Shown here piece by piece: positions 47,293 through 54,948 of a stretch of 64,000 nucleotides of DNA. The stretch spans positions 1 to 64,000 of the forward strand of contig NZ_JNZS01000016.1 of assembly GCF_000718515.1 (NCBI RefSeq), given 5' to 3'. The stretch's first letter is position 1; each line of letters begins with the position of its first letter. This stretch comes from Micromonospora parva (GTDB lineage: Bacteria; Actinomycetota; Actinomycetes; Mycobacteriales; Micromonosporaceae). Made by a program: the position numbers and the translations under genes. Under the pieces are notes generated by a model. It did not search any database and had not been told where the DNA came from. It was given only the letters and a program-made list of their open reading frames with translations.

Positions 47293-48882
47293 GTGCCGTT
47301 GCAGGACTGGTTTCTCACCGCTGAGGAACGCGCCAACCCGGTCTCTGGCATACCCGTGTGGACCACGGGAAACCTCGCTGAGCCGTTGATTCACGGTGCC
47401 GCCTACTTCGACCGGCTGGTCGACGAGGTCGAGGCGCTGGGCGCCGGGGACCACCTGTTCTTCACCGACTGGCGGGGTGACCCGGACCAGCGGCTGCGCC
47501 CGGACGGCCCGACCGTGGCCCAGCTCTTCGCTCAGGCCGCCCAACGCGGCGTGGTGGTCAAGGGGTTGATCTGGCGGTCGCACCTCGATGTCCTGGCGTA
47601 CAGCGAGGCGGAGAACCGCGACCTCAGCGAGACGATCTCGGCCGCCGGCGGGGAGGTGCTGCTGGACCAACGGGTCCGGCGCGGCGGCTCGCACCACCAG
47701 AAGCTCGTGGTGCTGCGACACCCGGGCGCACCCGAGCGGGACATCGCCTTTGCCGGCGGGATCGACCTGTGCCACAGCCGCCGCGATGACGCCGCGCACC
47801 ACGGCGATCCGCAGCCGGTGCAGATGTCCCAGCGGTACGGGCCCAATCCGCCCTGGCACGACGTGCAGCTCGCGGTGCGCGGTCCGGTGGTCGGCGCGTT
47901 GGACACCCTGTTCCGGGAACGCTGGACCGACCCGATGCCGCTGGACTCGGAGAACCCGATGGCCTACCTGCGGGATCGGCTGCGCGGCTCGGACCTGCGC
48001 CCCGACCCGCTGCCCGAGCAGCCGGCGGATCCGCCGCCCTGCGGTCCGCACCAGATCCAGGTGCTGCGCACCTATCCGGCCGTCCGTCCCCGCTACTCGT
48101 TCGCACCGGACGGGGAGCGGACCGTGGCCCGGGGTTACACCAAGGCGGTCCGTCGTGCCCGCCGACTCATCTACCTGGAGGACCAGTACCTCTGGTCGGC
48201 CGAGGTCGCCGACCTGTTCGCGCACGCGCTGCGGGACAACCCGGAACTGCACCTGATCGCCGTCGTTCCCCGCCACCCGGACGTGGACGGCAAACTGGCG
48301 TTGCCACCGAACATGGTCGGGCGCGAGCAGGCGCTGTCGCTGTGTGAACGGGCCGCACCGGACCGGGTGCACGTGTTCGACGTGGAGAACCAGGCCGGCG
48401 GCCCGGTCTACGTGCACGCGAAGGTGTGTGTGGTCGACGACGTGTGGGCCAGTGTCGGCAGCGACAACTTCAACCGGCGGTCCTGGACGCACGACAGTGA
48501 GTTGTCCTGTGCGGTGCTCGACGAGACGCCGGACCAGCGGGAGCCCACCGACCCGGCGGGGCGGGGCGACGGCGCGCGCAGCTTCGCCCGGGACCTGCGA
48601 CTGCGGCTGTGGCGCGAGCACCTGGACCGTGACCCGGACGGCCGGGACGACGCGGACCTGCTGGACCCGGCGGACGCCGTCGCGGCTGTCACCGCCGCCG
48701 CCGACGCGCTACAGCAGTGGTACGACGACGGCCAGGTGGGTGACCGGCCGCCCGGGCGACTACGCCCGCACCGCCCCGAACGGCTGCCGTGGTACACCAG
48801 GGCGTGGGCGCTGCCAATGTACCGGTTGGTCTACGACCCGGACGGCAGGCCGCTGCGCGCGAGACTGGCCGGCACCTGGTGA
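47293..48882 (+). CDS. Phospholipase D-family protein
   Basis: 529 aa from the GTG at 47293 (AGGAGG 9 bases upstream). Two HKD motifs: SHHQKLVVLRHPG with a downstream Asp (about 132-145), and YVHAKVCVVDDVWASVGSDN (about 372-391). The C-terminal end reads HRPERLPWYTRAWALPMYRL. No signal peptide is seen. The enzymes split or transfer phosphodiester bonds of phospholipids. The last 52 bases overlap the convergent acetoacetate-decarboxylase-like gene. Confidence 0.88.
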   Translation: MPLQDWFLTAEERANPVSGIPVWTTGNLAEPLIHGAAYFDRLVDEVEALGAGDHLFFTDWRGDPDQRLRPDGPTVAQLFAQAAQRGVVVKGLIWRSHLDVLAYSEAENRDLSETISAAGGEVLLDQRVRRGGSHHQKLVVLRHPGAPERDIAFAGGIDLCHSRRDDAAHHGDPQPVQMSQRYGPNPPWHDVQLAVRGPVVGALDTLFRERWTDPMPLDSENPMAYLRDRLRGSDLRPDPLPEQPADPPPCGPHQIQVLRTYPAVRPRYSFAPDGERTVARGYTKAVRRARRLIYLEDQYLWSAEVADLFAHALRDNPELHLIAVVPRHPDVDGKLALPPNMVGREQALSLCERAAPDRVHVFDVENQAGGPVYVHAKVCVVDDVWASVGSDNFNRRSWTHDSELSCAVLDETPDQREPTDPAGRGDGARSFARDLRLRLWREHLDRDPDGRDDADLLDPADAVAAVTAAADALQQWYDDGQVGDRPPGRLRPHRPERLPWYTRAWALPMYRLVYDPDGRPLRARLAGTW

Positions 48883-49580
48883 AGCGGCCGGGTGGGCTCG
48901 GGCGCGGGGGCCCGGTACACGTTCAACCCACCGGGGTAGGCGAACGACGAGCGGGGTGAGTAGTAGCCGAAGCCGATGGTCAGCGGGTTGGCCGGGCGCA
49001 GCGCGTACATCGGGTGGCCGCGCTGGAGGAACTCCACCGACTCGATCTCGAACGGGGCGACCGGCTCGGCGACGAACGGGTAGGCCGAGCTGAGCAGTTG
49101 GCCGTCGCGTCGGGTGAAGTAGCGGTGGTGCCCACTGCTGATCGCGTGCCCGGTCTCCCCCACCCGGCACCGCGCCTGGATCACCGTCGTGCCGTCGATC
49201 TCCGTCTCGGCGAGCAGGTCCTCGCCGGTCACCTCGATCCGGGTGCGCCCGGCGAACACCGGCGCGCCGCGGGCGACGGCGTACTCACGGACCAGTCGGC
49301 TGGAGGCCACGTAGTGGGTCCACCAGCCACCCGCGTTGAGGCCGCCGGGCGCGTCGACGCCCAGCAGCGAGACACCGAGGTAGGTCAGCGAGTACGCGCC
49401 GAAGCCGGAGGTCTGCGTCTCGTCGTCGACGACGTACTGATTGAGGAAGACCTGCCGGTCGGGGCGGGGGCTGAGCCCCGGCGGGACCAGGGCGGCGACG
49501 GCGTCGGGATCCGCCGGCAGCCAGCTGAAGTAGAGGGTGCGGCTGTTCACGACGAGCTGGGGAGCGGTTGGATCGAGCAC
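48831..49580 (-). CDS. Acetoacetate-decarboxylase-like protein
   Basis: 249 aa from the GTG at 49580, with GGAGG upstream. The N-terminal half has YFSWLPADPDAVAALVPPGL, then FLNQYVVDDETQTSGFGAYS and LTYLGVSLLGV, matching the ADC/DUF2071-like fold. The catalytic lysine of true decarboxylases is not identifiable, so activity is doubtful. Overlaps the convergent phospholipase D gene by 52 bases. Confidence 0.75.
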   Translation of the reverse strand: MLDPTAPQLVVNSRTLYFSWLPADPDAVAALVPPGLSPRPDRQVFLNQYVVDDETQTSGFGAYSLTYLGVSLLGVDAPGGLNAGGWWTHYVASSRLVREYAVARGAPVFAGRTRIEVTGEDLLAETEIDGTTVIQARCRVGETGHAISSGHHRYFTRRDGQLLSSAYPFVAEPVAPFEIESVEFLQRGHPMYALRPANPLTIGFGYYSPRSSFAYPGGLNVYRAPAPEPTRPLHQVPASLARSGLPSGS

Positions 49581-49957
49581 GGTGCCTCCGAACCGGGTGT
49601 GTACAGGCGACGCTACGGCCGGTCCCGCCAGCGGGACAAGGACGGATAGTCGACACTCCGGCCGACTTGTCGGATTTCGTGTTGACCAGTCGCCGAGGCC
49701 CGGGGGCCGATCGGTGGAGCCGGTCGGACGACCGGGCAGCGCTTCTGCGGGCGAGAAAGCGGGTAAGGCTCCTCACAGCGACCTCAACTTCCTGCCTGTT
49801 TGCCCGTTTTGTTGCTCGACATCCCTTAAGTACATCAACCTTTCGGCTAGATTTCGGGGAGACGATCAGGTTAAGGTGACTCCCGAACGGCCCATTGGAA
49901 CTTAAACCAAAGCGTCACGTCTCTTTGTCCGTGGACGAGGTGCAGGGAGGACCACCC
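49581..49957. other. 377-base gap upstream of the sigma-factor gene
   Basis: No gene supported. The right part (49790-49920) is notably AT-richer than its surroundings. It contains TTAAGT (49826-49831), 16 bases and TAGATT (49848-49853), a housekeeping-type promoter about 105 bases before the sigma start. A weaker stress-type match, GCTT-N16-GGGTAA, ends at 49766. Two promoters would fit a sigma gene that is partly self-controlled. Confidence 0.45.
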
Positions 49958-50782
49958 ATGACCGCGCCAACGATCACCGAGCAGCCGAGCACCGCCGCCA
50001 AGGCGAGCGCCAAGCTCGACCCGCGCGCTCTCACCGACAGCGCTGCCGACGTGCTCAACGCGATGGCGGCGCTGCCCGCCAACCACCCGTCGCGCCCCGC
50101 GCTGCGAGACCGGGCGATCGAGGCGTGGCTGCCGCTCGCCAACCACCTGGCCCACCGCTACAGCGGGCGCGGCGAGCCGAACGACGACCTGGCGCAGACC
50201 GCCGCGATCGGCCTGATCAAGGCCATCGACAAGTTCGACCCCTCGCGCGGTGTCGACTTCGCCGGTTACGCGATCCCCACCATCATCGGCGAGCTCAAGC
50301 GCCACTTCCGCGACCGCACCTGGGACATCCGGGTGCCCCGCCGGCTCCAGGAGCTGCGGCTGGCCATCTCCGACGCCAACAGCTCGCTCCTGCAGACCCT
50401 CGGCCGCTCGCCGACGGTCGCCGACATCGCCGCGCACCTCAAGCTCACCGAGGAAGAGGTGCTGGAGGGCCTGGAGGGCGCCCGCGCGTACAACGCGGTG
50501 TCGCTGTCCACCCCGACCGGCGACGGCGAGCGCGCCACCGAGCTGGGCGACATGCTCGGCGGCGAGGACAGCGAGTTCGAGCTGGCTGAGCTGCGGGTCG
50601 CCCTCGGCCCGGCACTGGCCACCCTCGACGAGCGCGAGCAGAAGATCCTCACCCTGCGCTTCTACGGCAATCTGACCCAGTCGCAGATCGCCGACCAGAT
50701 CGGCGTCTCGCAGATGCACGTCTCGCGGCTGCTGACCCGGGCGCTGACCAAGCTGCGCGGCCAGCTCGACGGCACGTACTGA
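49958..50782 (+). CDS. SigB/SigF-family RNA polymerase sigma factor
   Basis: 274 aa from the ATG at 49958, GCAGGGAGG upstream. Region 2: EAWLPLANHLAHRYSGRGEP, DDLAQTAAIGLIKAIDKFDP, VDFAGYAIPTIIGELKRHFR and WDIRVPRRLQEL. Region 3 contains LGRSPTVADIAAHL. Region 4.2: LTQSQIADQIGVSQMHVSRL. This is the SigF/SigB/SigG group for stress and differentiation, recognising GNNT/GTTT and GGGTAY. No anti-sigma gene is adjacent. It is a natural candidate reader of the stress-type promoters listed at 21.9-42.3 kb. Confidence 0.92.
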   Translation: MTAPTITEQPSTAAKASAKLDPRALTDSAADVLNAMAALPANHPSRPALRDRAIEAWLPLANHLAHRYSGRGEPNDDLAQTAAIGLIKAIDKFDPSRGVDFAGYAIPTIIGELKRHFRDRTWDIRVPRRLQELRLAISDANSSLLQTLGRSPTVADIAAHLKLTEEEVLEGLEGARAYNAVSLSTPTGDGERATELGDMLGGEDSEFELAELRVALGPALATLDEREQKILTLRFYGNLTQSQIADQIGVSQMHVSRLLTRALTKLRGQLDGTY

Positions 50783-50794
50783 CCGATTCACGCC

Positions 50795-50827
50795 AGCAGG
50801 GCCGGGTCCGATGGACCCGGCCCTGCT
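50795..50827. terminator. 15-bp hairpin terminator of the sigma gene
   Basis: AGCAGGGCCGGGTCC (50795-50809) and GGACCCGGCCCTGCT (50813-50827) pair perfectly around a 3-base loop, 12 bases after the sigma stop. Confidence 0.8.
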
Positions 50828-50838
50828 CGCTGTCCGTG

Positions 50839-50858
50839 CTGTCACGTCAACGTGACAG
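50839..50858. terminator. Second hairpin between convergent genes
   Basis: CTGTCACGT and ACGTGACAG pair perfectly with CA between them, facing the convergent GNAT gene. It could help end that transcript or serve as a protein-binding dyad. Confidence 0.45.
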
Positions 50859-50897
50859 TGCGATCCCTGGCGTACCGGTCGCGTCGACCCGAACGGG

Positions 50898-51488
50898 TCA
50901 GCGGCCGACCGGCTCCCGCCACATCGGCCAGAACGGCGTGCCGTCGGGCACCCGGAACGGCTCGCCGGCCAGATAGCCGTGCTTCGCGTACAGGTCCCGG
51001 CTGCGCGGGCTGCTCGCCTCCAGGTACGCCGGCATCCCGTTGGCGTCCAGCCAGGCGTGGTGGTGGCGCATCAACGCGCTACCCAACCCCTGCCCCTGCC
51101 GGTCCGGCCGGGTCGCCAGGAAGGCGAGGTGGTGGTGATCCGGATGCGGATGGTTCGCCGCGAACAGCTCGTCGAGGTGCTGGAACCGGTCGGTCCACTC
51201 GCCGCAGGCGGCAGCCAGTCGGGCGTCGTAGTCCGCCGGCGGCGGCGCCGGCTCGCCGACCGACGGAAACCAGACGGCGACCGAGGCGCGATCCGCCGTG
51301 GCGTGCACCATGCCGTGCCGCATCGCGTGCCCGACCAGGATCTCGAAGTCCCCGGCCAGCACGGCCTCCCGCTTACTCGCGTCCGGGACCAGCCACGTCG
51401 TCACCTCCAGGACGGTGAACGCCTCGGCGATCCGACCCGCCACGAGGCTGGTCTCCTCCGGTCCGAGCCGCTCGATGACCACGCTCAT
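50898..51488 (-). CDS. GNAT-family N-acetyltransferase
   Basis: 196 aa, ATG overlapping the APC permease stop (ATGA). The acetyl-CoA motif is HLAFLATRPDRQGQGLGSAL, then YLEASSPRSRDLYAKHGY (about 155-172), common in the puromycin-acetyltransferase-like group. Coupled translation with the permease hints at action on a transported amine or amino acid, by position only. Confidence 0.85.
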   Translation of the reverse strand: MSVVIERLGPEETSLVAGRIAEAFTVLEVTTWLVPDASKREAVLAGDFEILVGHAMRHGMVHATADRASVAVWFPSVGEPAPPPADYDARLAAACGEWTDRFQHLDELFAANHPHPDHHHLAFLATRPDRQGQGLGSALMRHHHAWLDANGMPAYLEASSPRSRDLYAKHGYLAGEPFRVPDGTPFWPMWREPVGR

Positions 51489-52996
51489 CGGGTCACCTCC
51501 ACGGTGGCCGGCGGCGGCGACGTGACGGCGGCGGCGGCGCTCGCCGCACCCAGGCCGATCCGGGCGTACGTGTCCGGACGGTTGCTGCGCAGTAGCAGGG
51601 CCCAGCCGATGCCCAGCAGGGCTGCCACCGGGTACGCGGCGGGCAGCGCCCAGCGCAGGGTGGAGTCCGGGGAGACGCCGAGCAGGTTGGCGAAGTTCGA
51701 CACGGCCAACCAGATGATCACGAAGAGCGCGATGGTGGCCAGGCCGGGCGCGATGGCCCGCCGCCAGAGGTTCTCACCGCTGGCCGAGCGGGCGAAGTAG
51801 GCGATCACCGCCACCGAGGTGGTGGCGATCAACAGCAGGACGCCGAAACCGCCGGTGGTGCCGACCCAGAAGAACAACTGGACCACCGGGTCCCAGTCGT
51901 TGATCGCGTACAGCAGGATGACCAGCAGCCCGAGGACGCTCTGCGCCACCGAGGCGGCCCGCGGTGCCCCGGTCCGGGCCGAGGTCTGCCCGAACACCGC
52001 CGGCAGCACCCGCTCCCGACCGAGTGCGAACGTGTAGCGGGCCGTGGTGTTGTGGAACGAGATCATCGCGGCCAGCACCGAGGTCAGGAAGAGCACCTGC
52101 CCGATGGTGACCACGGTGTCGCCGAGCTGCGCGGCGGCCAGGTTGAAGATCAGCTCGATGCTCTGCTCACCGGCCGCGGCGACGATCTGGTCCTGCCCGA
52201 CGGCGACCGTCATGGTCCAGGACGACAGCGCGTACAGCCCGGCGATGATCGCCACCGAGAGGTAGGTGGCCAGCGGCACCGTCCGCTTCGGGTCCTTGCT
52301 CTCCTCGCTGAAGACCACCGCCGACTCGAAGCCGACGAAGCCGAGGATGGCCAGCACCAGCACCGCGCCGACGCCGGGCACGAGGAGGTTGTCCGGCGAG
52401 AACGAGGCGAAGCCGACCTGACCGTCGGCCGGGTTGCTGATCTGTCCGAGGTCGAAGACGAGGACCACCACGATCTCGGCGACCAGCAGCGCGGCCAGGA
52501 CCATGCCGTTGAGGTCGACCCGGAGCAGGCCGAGCAGGCCGACCAACGCCCAGGCCACCAGGGCCACGACGGCCCAGTGCGGGTGCCCCCCGAAGAGCCG
52601 GTCCAGCACCGGCTGGGCCGCCGCCCCGATGGTGCCGTACAGCCCGACCTGCAACGCGTTGTACGCGATCAGCGCGACCCAGGCGGCGCCCACGCCGGCC
52701 GGTCGGCCGAGACCCCGGGAGATGTAGGCGTAGAAGGCGCCGGCGTTCTCCACCCGGCGCGACATCGCCACGTAACCCACCGAGAAGAGCGCGAGCACCG
52801 CGGCGATCAGCAGGAAGGCCAGCGGGATTCCGGTCACCCCGATGACGCCGTAGCCGGTGGTGACGACGCCGGCCACCACGGTCAGCGGCGCCGCGGCGGA
52901 GAGGACGAAGAAGATGACCGACGGGATGCCGAGGCGACCTCGGGCCAGGGCTTCGGAGACGTTGCTGGGTCGGTCGACTGTCGATGTCGGGGGCAT
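51485..52996 (-). CDS. APC-superfamily amino-acid permease
   Basis: 503 aa, start MPPTSTVDRPSNVSE with CGGAG upstream. Twelve hydrophobic helices; the first carries GIPSVIFFVLSAAAPLTVVA with the unwound substrate-binding GxxG-type region of LeuT-fold carriers. FVGFESAVVFSEESKDPKRT (about 223-242) is a hallmark of the family. Transports amino acids or amines with protons or sodium; substrate unknown. Operon with the downstream GNAT gene. Confidence 0.88.
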   Translation of the reverse strand: MPPTSTVDRPSNVSEALARGRLGIPSVIFFVLSAAAPLTVVAGVVTTGYGVIGVTGIPLAFLLIAAVLALFSVGYVAMSRRVENAGAFYAYISRGLGRPAGVGAAWVALIAYNALQVGLYGTIGAAAQPVLDRLFGGHPHWAVVALVAWALVGLLGLLRVDLNGMVLAALLVAEIVVVLVFDLGQISNPADGQVGFASFSPDNLLVPGVGAVLVLAILGFVGFESAVVFSEESKDPKRTVPLATYLSVAIIAGLYALSSWTMTVAVGQDQIVAAAGEQSIELIFNLAAAQLGDTVVTIGQVLFLTSVLAAMISFHNTTARYTFALGRERVLPAVFGQTSARTGAPRAASVAQSVLGLLVILLYAINDWDPVVQLFFWVGTTGGFGVLLLIATTSVAVIAYFARSASGENLWRRAIAPGLATIALFVIIWLAVSNFANLLGVSPDSTLRWALPAAYPVAALLGIGWALLLRSNRPDTYARIGLGAASAAAAVTSPPPATVEVTR

Positions 52997-53044
52997 ACGA
53001 CTACTCCGGTTGTCGAGGGGAGGGTTGGGGGTTACCGGGACGGG

Positions 53045-53671
53045 TCAGGGGATGCCGCGCAGCACGGCGGCGCCGACGGCGGCCTCGGTGTGCCCGACGA
53101 GTTCCTTGAGCGGGGCCGGCAGCGCGGGGATGAGGACGTTCAACCGGTGGTGGGCCCGGGGGCCGGCGCTCCACAGCACCTCGCGGGTCAGCCCGGCGGC
53201 CACGACCAGGCCGAGCAGCAGCGCGTCCGGGACGCCCGGCGGGTCCGGCCGGTCCAGCAGGGCCCGCAGCCGGGTGGCCGGCCAGGCCACCGCGTTGAGG
53301 TCGATCGGCAGGTAGGTGACTGTGGTACGCAGCAGCCGGCGGCTCTCCTGCCGGCGCAGCACCCCGGAGCGGGCCAGCCGCTCCCCCACCGAGGTCGTCG
53401 CGCTCTGCGCCAGGAAGCTCAGCCAGGTGTTCAGTTCCCGGTGCTGCGACTCGCCGACCAGCTGGTCCAGCACGGTGTGCGCCAGCGCGTCGGCCGGCGG
53501 GCGACGGTCGATGACGGTGACCTGCCCGCCCAGCACGGTGATGTGTCCATACAGGATCAGCTCGCCGAGCAGCCCGCCGGCGAGCCCGAGCCCCGTCGCC
53601 GCCGGGTGCAGTTTGGCCTTGCCACGACTGTCGTTGTGTGCGATCAGGAAGAACTCGTCGGCGATGAGCAA
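53045..53671 (-). CDS. GPP34 (GOLPH3-like) domain protein
   Basis: 208 aa from the TTG at 53671 (GGGAGG upstream). The whole protein is one GPP34 domain: FFLIAHNDSRGKAKLHPAAT (about 7-26), GLGLAGGLLGELILYGHITV, and PDALLLGLVVAAGL near 150. Eukaryotic GOLPH3 binds PI4P and Golgi glycosyltransferases. The bacterial members are frequent in actinomycetes and have no settled function. A peripheral membrane or lipid-binding role is inferred. The gene stands alone, divergent from the XRE regulator. Confidence 0.88.
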   Translation of the reverse strand: MLIADEFFLIAHNDSRGKAKLHPAATGLGLAGGLLGELILYGHITVLGGQVTVIDRRPPADALAHTVLDQLVGESQHRELNTWLSFLAQSATTSVGERLARSGVLRRQESRRLLRTTVTYLPIDLNAVAWPATRLRALLDRPDPPGVPDALLLGLVVAAGLTREVLWSAGPRAHHRLNVLIPALPAPLKELVGHTEAAVGAAVLRGIP

Positions 53672-53811
53672 CGGTCCTCCCGCACAGGTGTGTCCACAGT
53701 GATCGCGACCGGGAAAGGATGCACCGACAGCTACTGCAACGCAACTCCCAGATTTGAAAGTTGCACTCCGTGCAGGCGCGACCTGCGAATCTGTCGTGGC
53801 AGACTCGGACG

Positions 53812-54678
53812 GTGACCGCCACCCCCGCCATCCGACCCGCTGCCAGCCCGACCGTCCGGCGACGCCGCATCGCGCGGGAACTCCGCCAACTTCGGGAACG
53901 CGCGGGCATGACCCTCGATGTGGCCGCCCGTCAGCTCGACATGTCGAAGAGCAACCTCTCCCGGATCGAAACCGCGCAGATCGGCATCAAGCCACGCGAC
54001 GTGCGGGCCGCCCTCGCGCTCTACGAGGTGACCGGTTCGGATGCCGAGGCGCTCATCGAGATCGCCCGAGGTGCCCAACAGCGGGGCTGGTGGCAGAACT
54101 ACAGCGACGTGCTCCCCGAGTGGTTCGAGTTCTACGTCGGGCTGGAGGCCGAGGCGGCGACGCTGCGCACGTACGAGGCCGAGTCGGTGCCCGGACTGCT
54201 GCAGACCGAGGCGTACGCCCGGGAGATCTTCCGGCGTACCGCTGGTGAGGACGGGTTGGAGCGCAAGGTCGCCGCCCGACTGCGCCGGCAGGAGGTGCTG
54301 CGCCGCGACGACCCGGTCGACCTGTCGGTGGTGATCAATGAGGCGGTGCTGCTGCGCCCGGTCGGCGGCACCGCGGTGATGGCCGAACAACTGATCCACA
54401 TGAGCCGGATCGCGCAACTACCCAACGTGACAATTCAGGTACTTCCGTTCGCGGCCGGCGGACATCCGGCGATGAGCACCCCGTACGTGATCCTCCACTT
54501 TGCCGACGCCGGCGACGCGTCAGTGGTTTACCTGGATAACCTCACGATGGGGCTGGCTCTGGAGGAAGCCGATCATGTGCTCGGGTATAGCCTTCTGCAC
54601 GAGGAGCTGTGCCGGATGGCGCTCGATCCGGCGGCGTCGTTGACCCGTCTTGAGCATGCTTCTCGTAACTTTGCGTGA
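53812..54678 (+). CDS. XRE-family regulator with DUF5753
   Basis: 288 aa from the GTG at 53812. The N-terminal HTH_31 domain: ELRQLRERAGMTLDVAARQL, then MSKSNLSRIETAQIGIKPRD (about 22-65). The DUF5753 domain follows to the end (WFEFYVGLEAEAATLRTYEA, VPGLLQTEAYAREI, HMSRIAQLPNVTIQVLPFAA). These regulators, as in WhiJ/BldB-type modules, occur with DUF397 genes and affect development or secondary metabolism in streptomycetes. The partner lies directly downstream. Confidence 0.9.
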   Translation: MTATPAIRPAASPTVRRRRIARELRQLRERAGMTLDVAARQLDMSKSNLSRIETAQIGIKPRDVRAALALYEVTGSDAEALIEIARGAQQRGWWQNYSDVLPEWFEFYVGLEAEAATLRTYEAESVPGLLQTEAYAREIFRRTAGEDGLERKVAARLRRQEVLRRDDPVDLSVVINEAVLLRPVGGTAVMAEQLIHMSRIAQLPNVTIQVLPFAAGGHPAMSTPYVILHFADAGDASVVYLDNLTMGLALEEADHVLGYSLLHEELCRMALDPAASLTRLEHASRNFA

Positions 54679-54719
54679 CCGCTCCTGCGGCACGCCGACG
54701 CAGACGAGAGGTACCGCGG

Positions 54720-54920
54720 ATGACGGCGTACGACCTGACCCGAGCGGACTGGCGCACCAGCACGCGCAGCAGCGGCAACGGCAACTGCGTGGAGGTCGCG
54801 ACAGTCGACGGTCAGGTCGCCGTCCGGGACAGCAAGGACCGCTCCGGCCCGGTGCTCACCTTCGGTGCGGCGCCCTGGCAGGCCTTCGTACGCGGCGTCG
54901 GCGAGGTCCGTCGCCCCTGA
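54720..54920 (+). CDS. DUF397 protein
   Basis: 66 aa from the ATG at 54720 (GAGAGG upstream); a GTG at 54675 overlapping the regulator's stop is an alternative. DUF397 core: DLTRADWRTSTRSSGNGNCV, then VRDSKDRSGPVLTF and WQAFVRGV. DUF397 proteins work as partners or antagonists of the XRE/DUF5753 regulator next to them. The pairing here is standard. Confidence 0.9.
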   Translation: MTAYDLTRADWRTSTRSSGNGNCVEVATVDGQVAVRDSKDRSGPVLTFGAAPWQAFVRGVGEVRRP

Positions 54921-54948
54921 CCCACCCGGGCCGGTGCGAGACTGGGCC

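Noticed and set aside
52052..53815. 587-codon plus-strand frame across the permease and GPP34 genes
   Set aside because: Gln/Arg/Gly-rich antisense shadow of both real genes.
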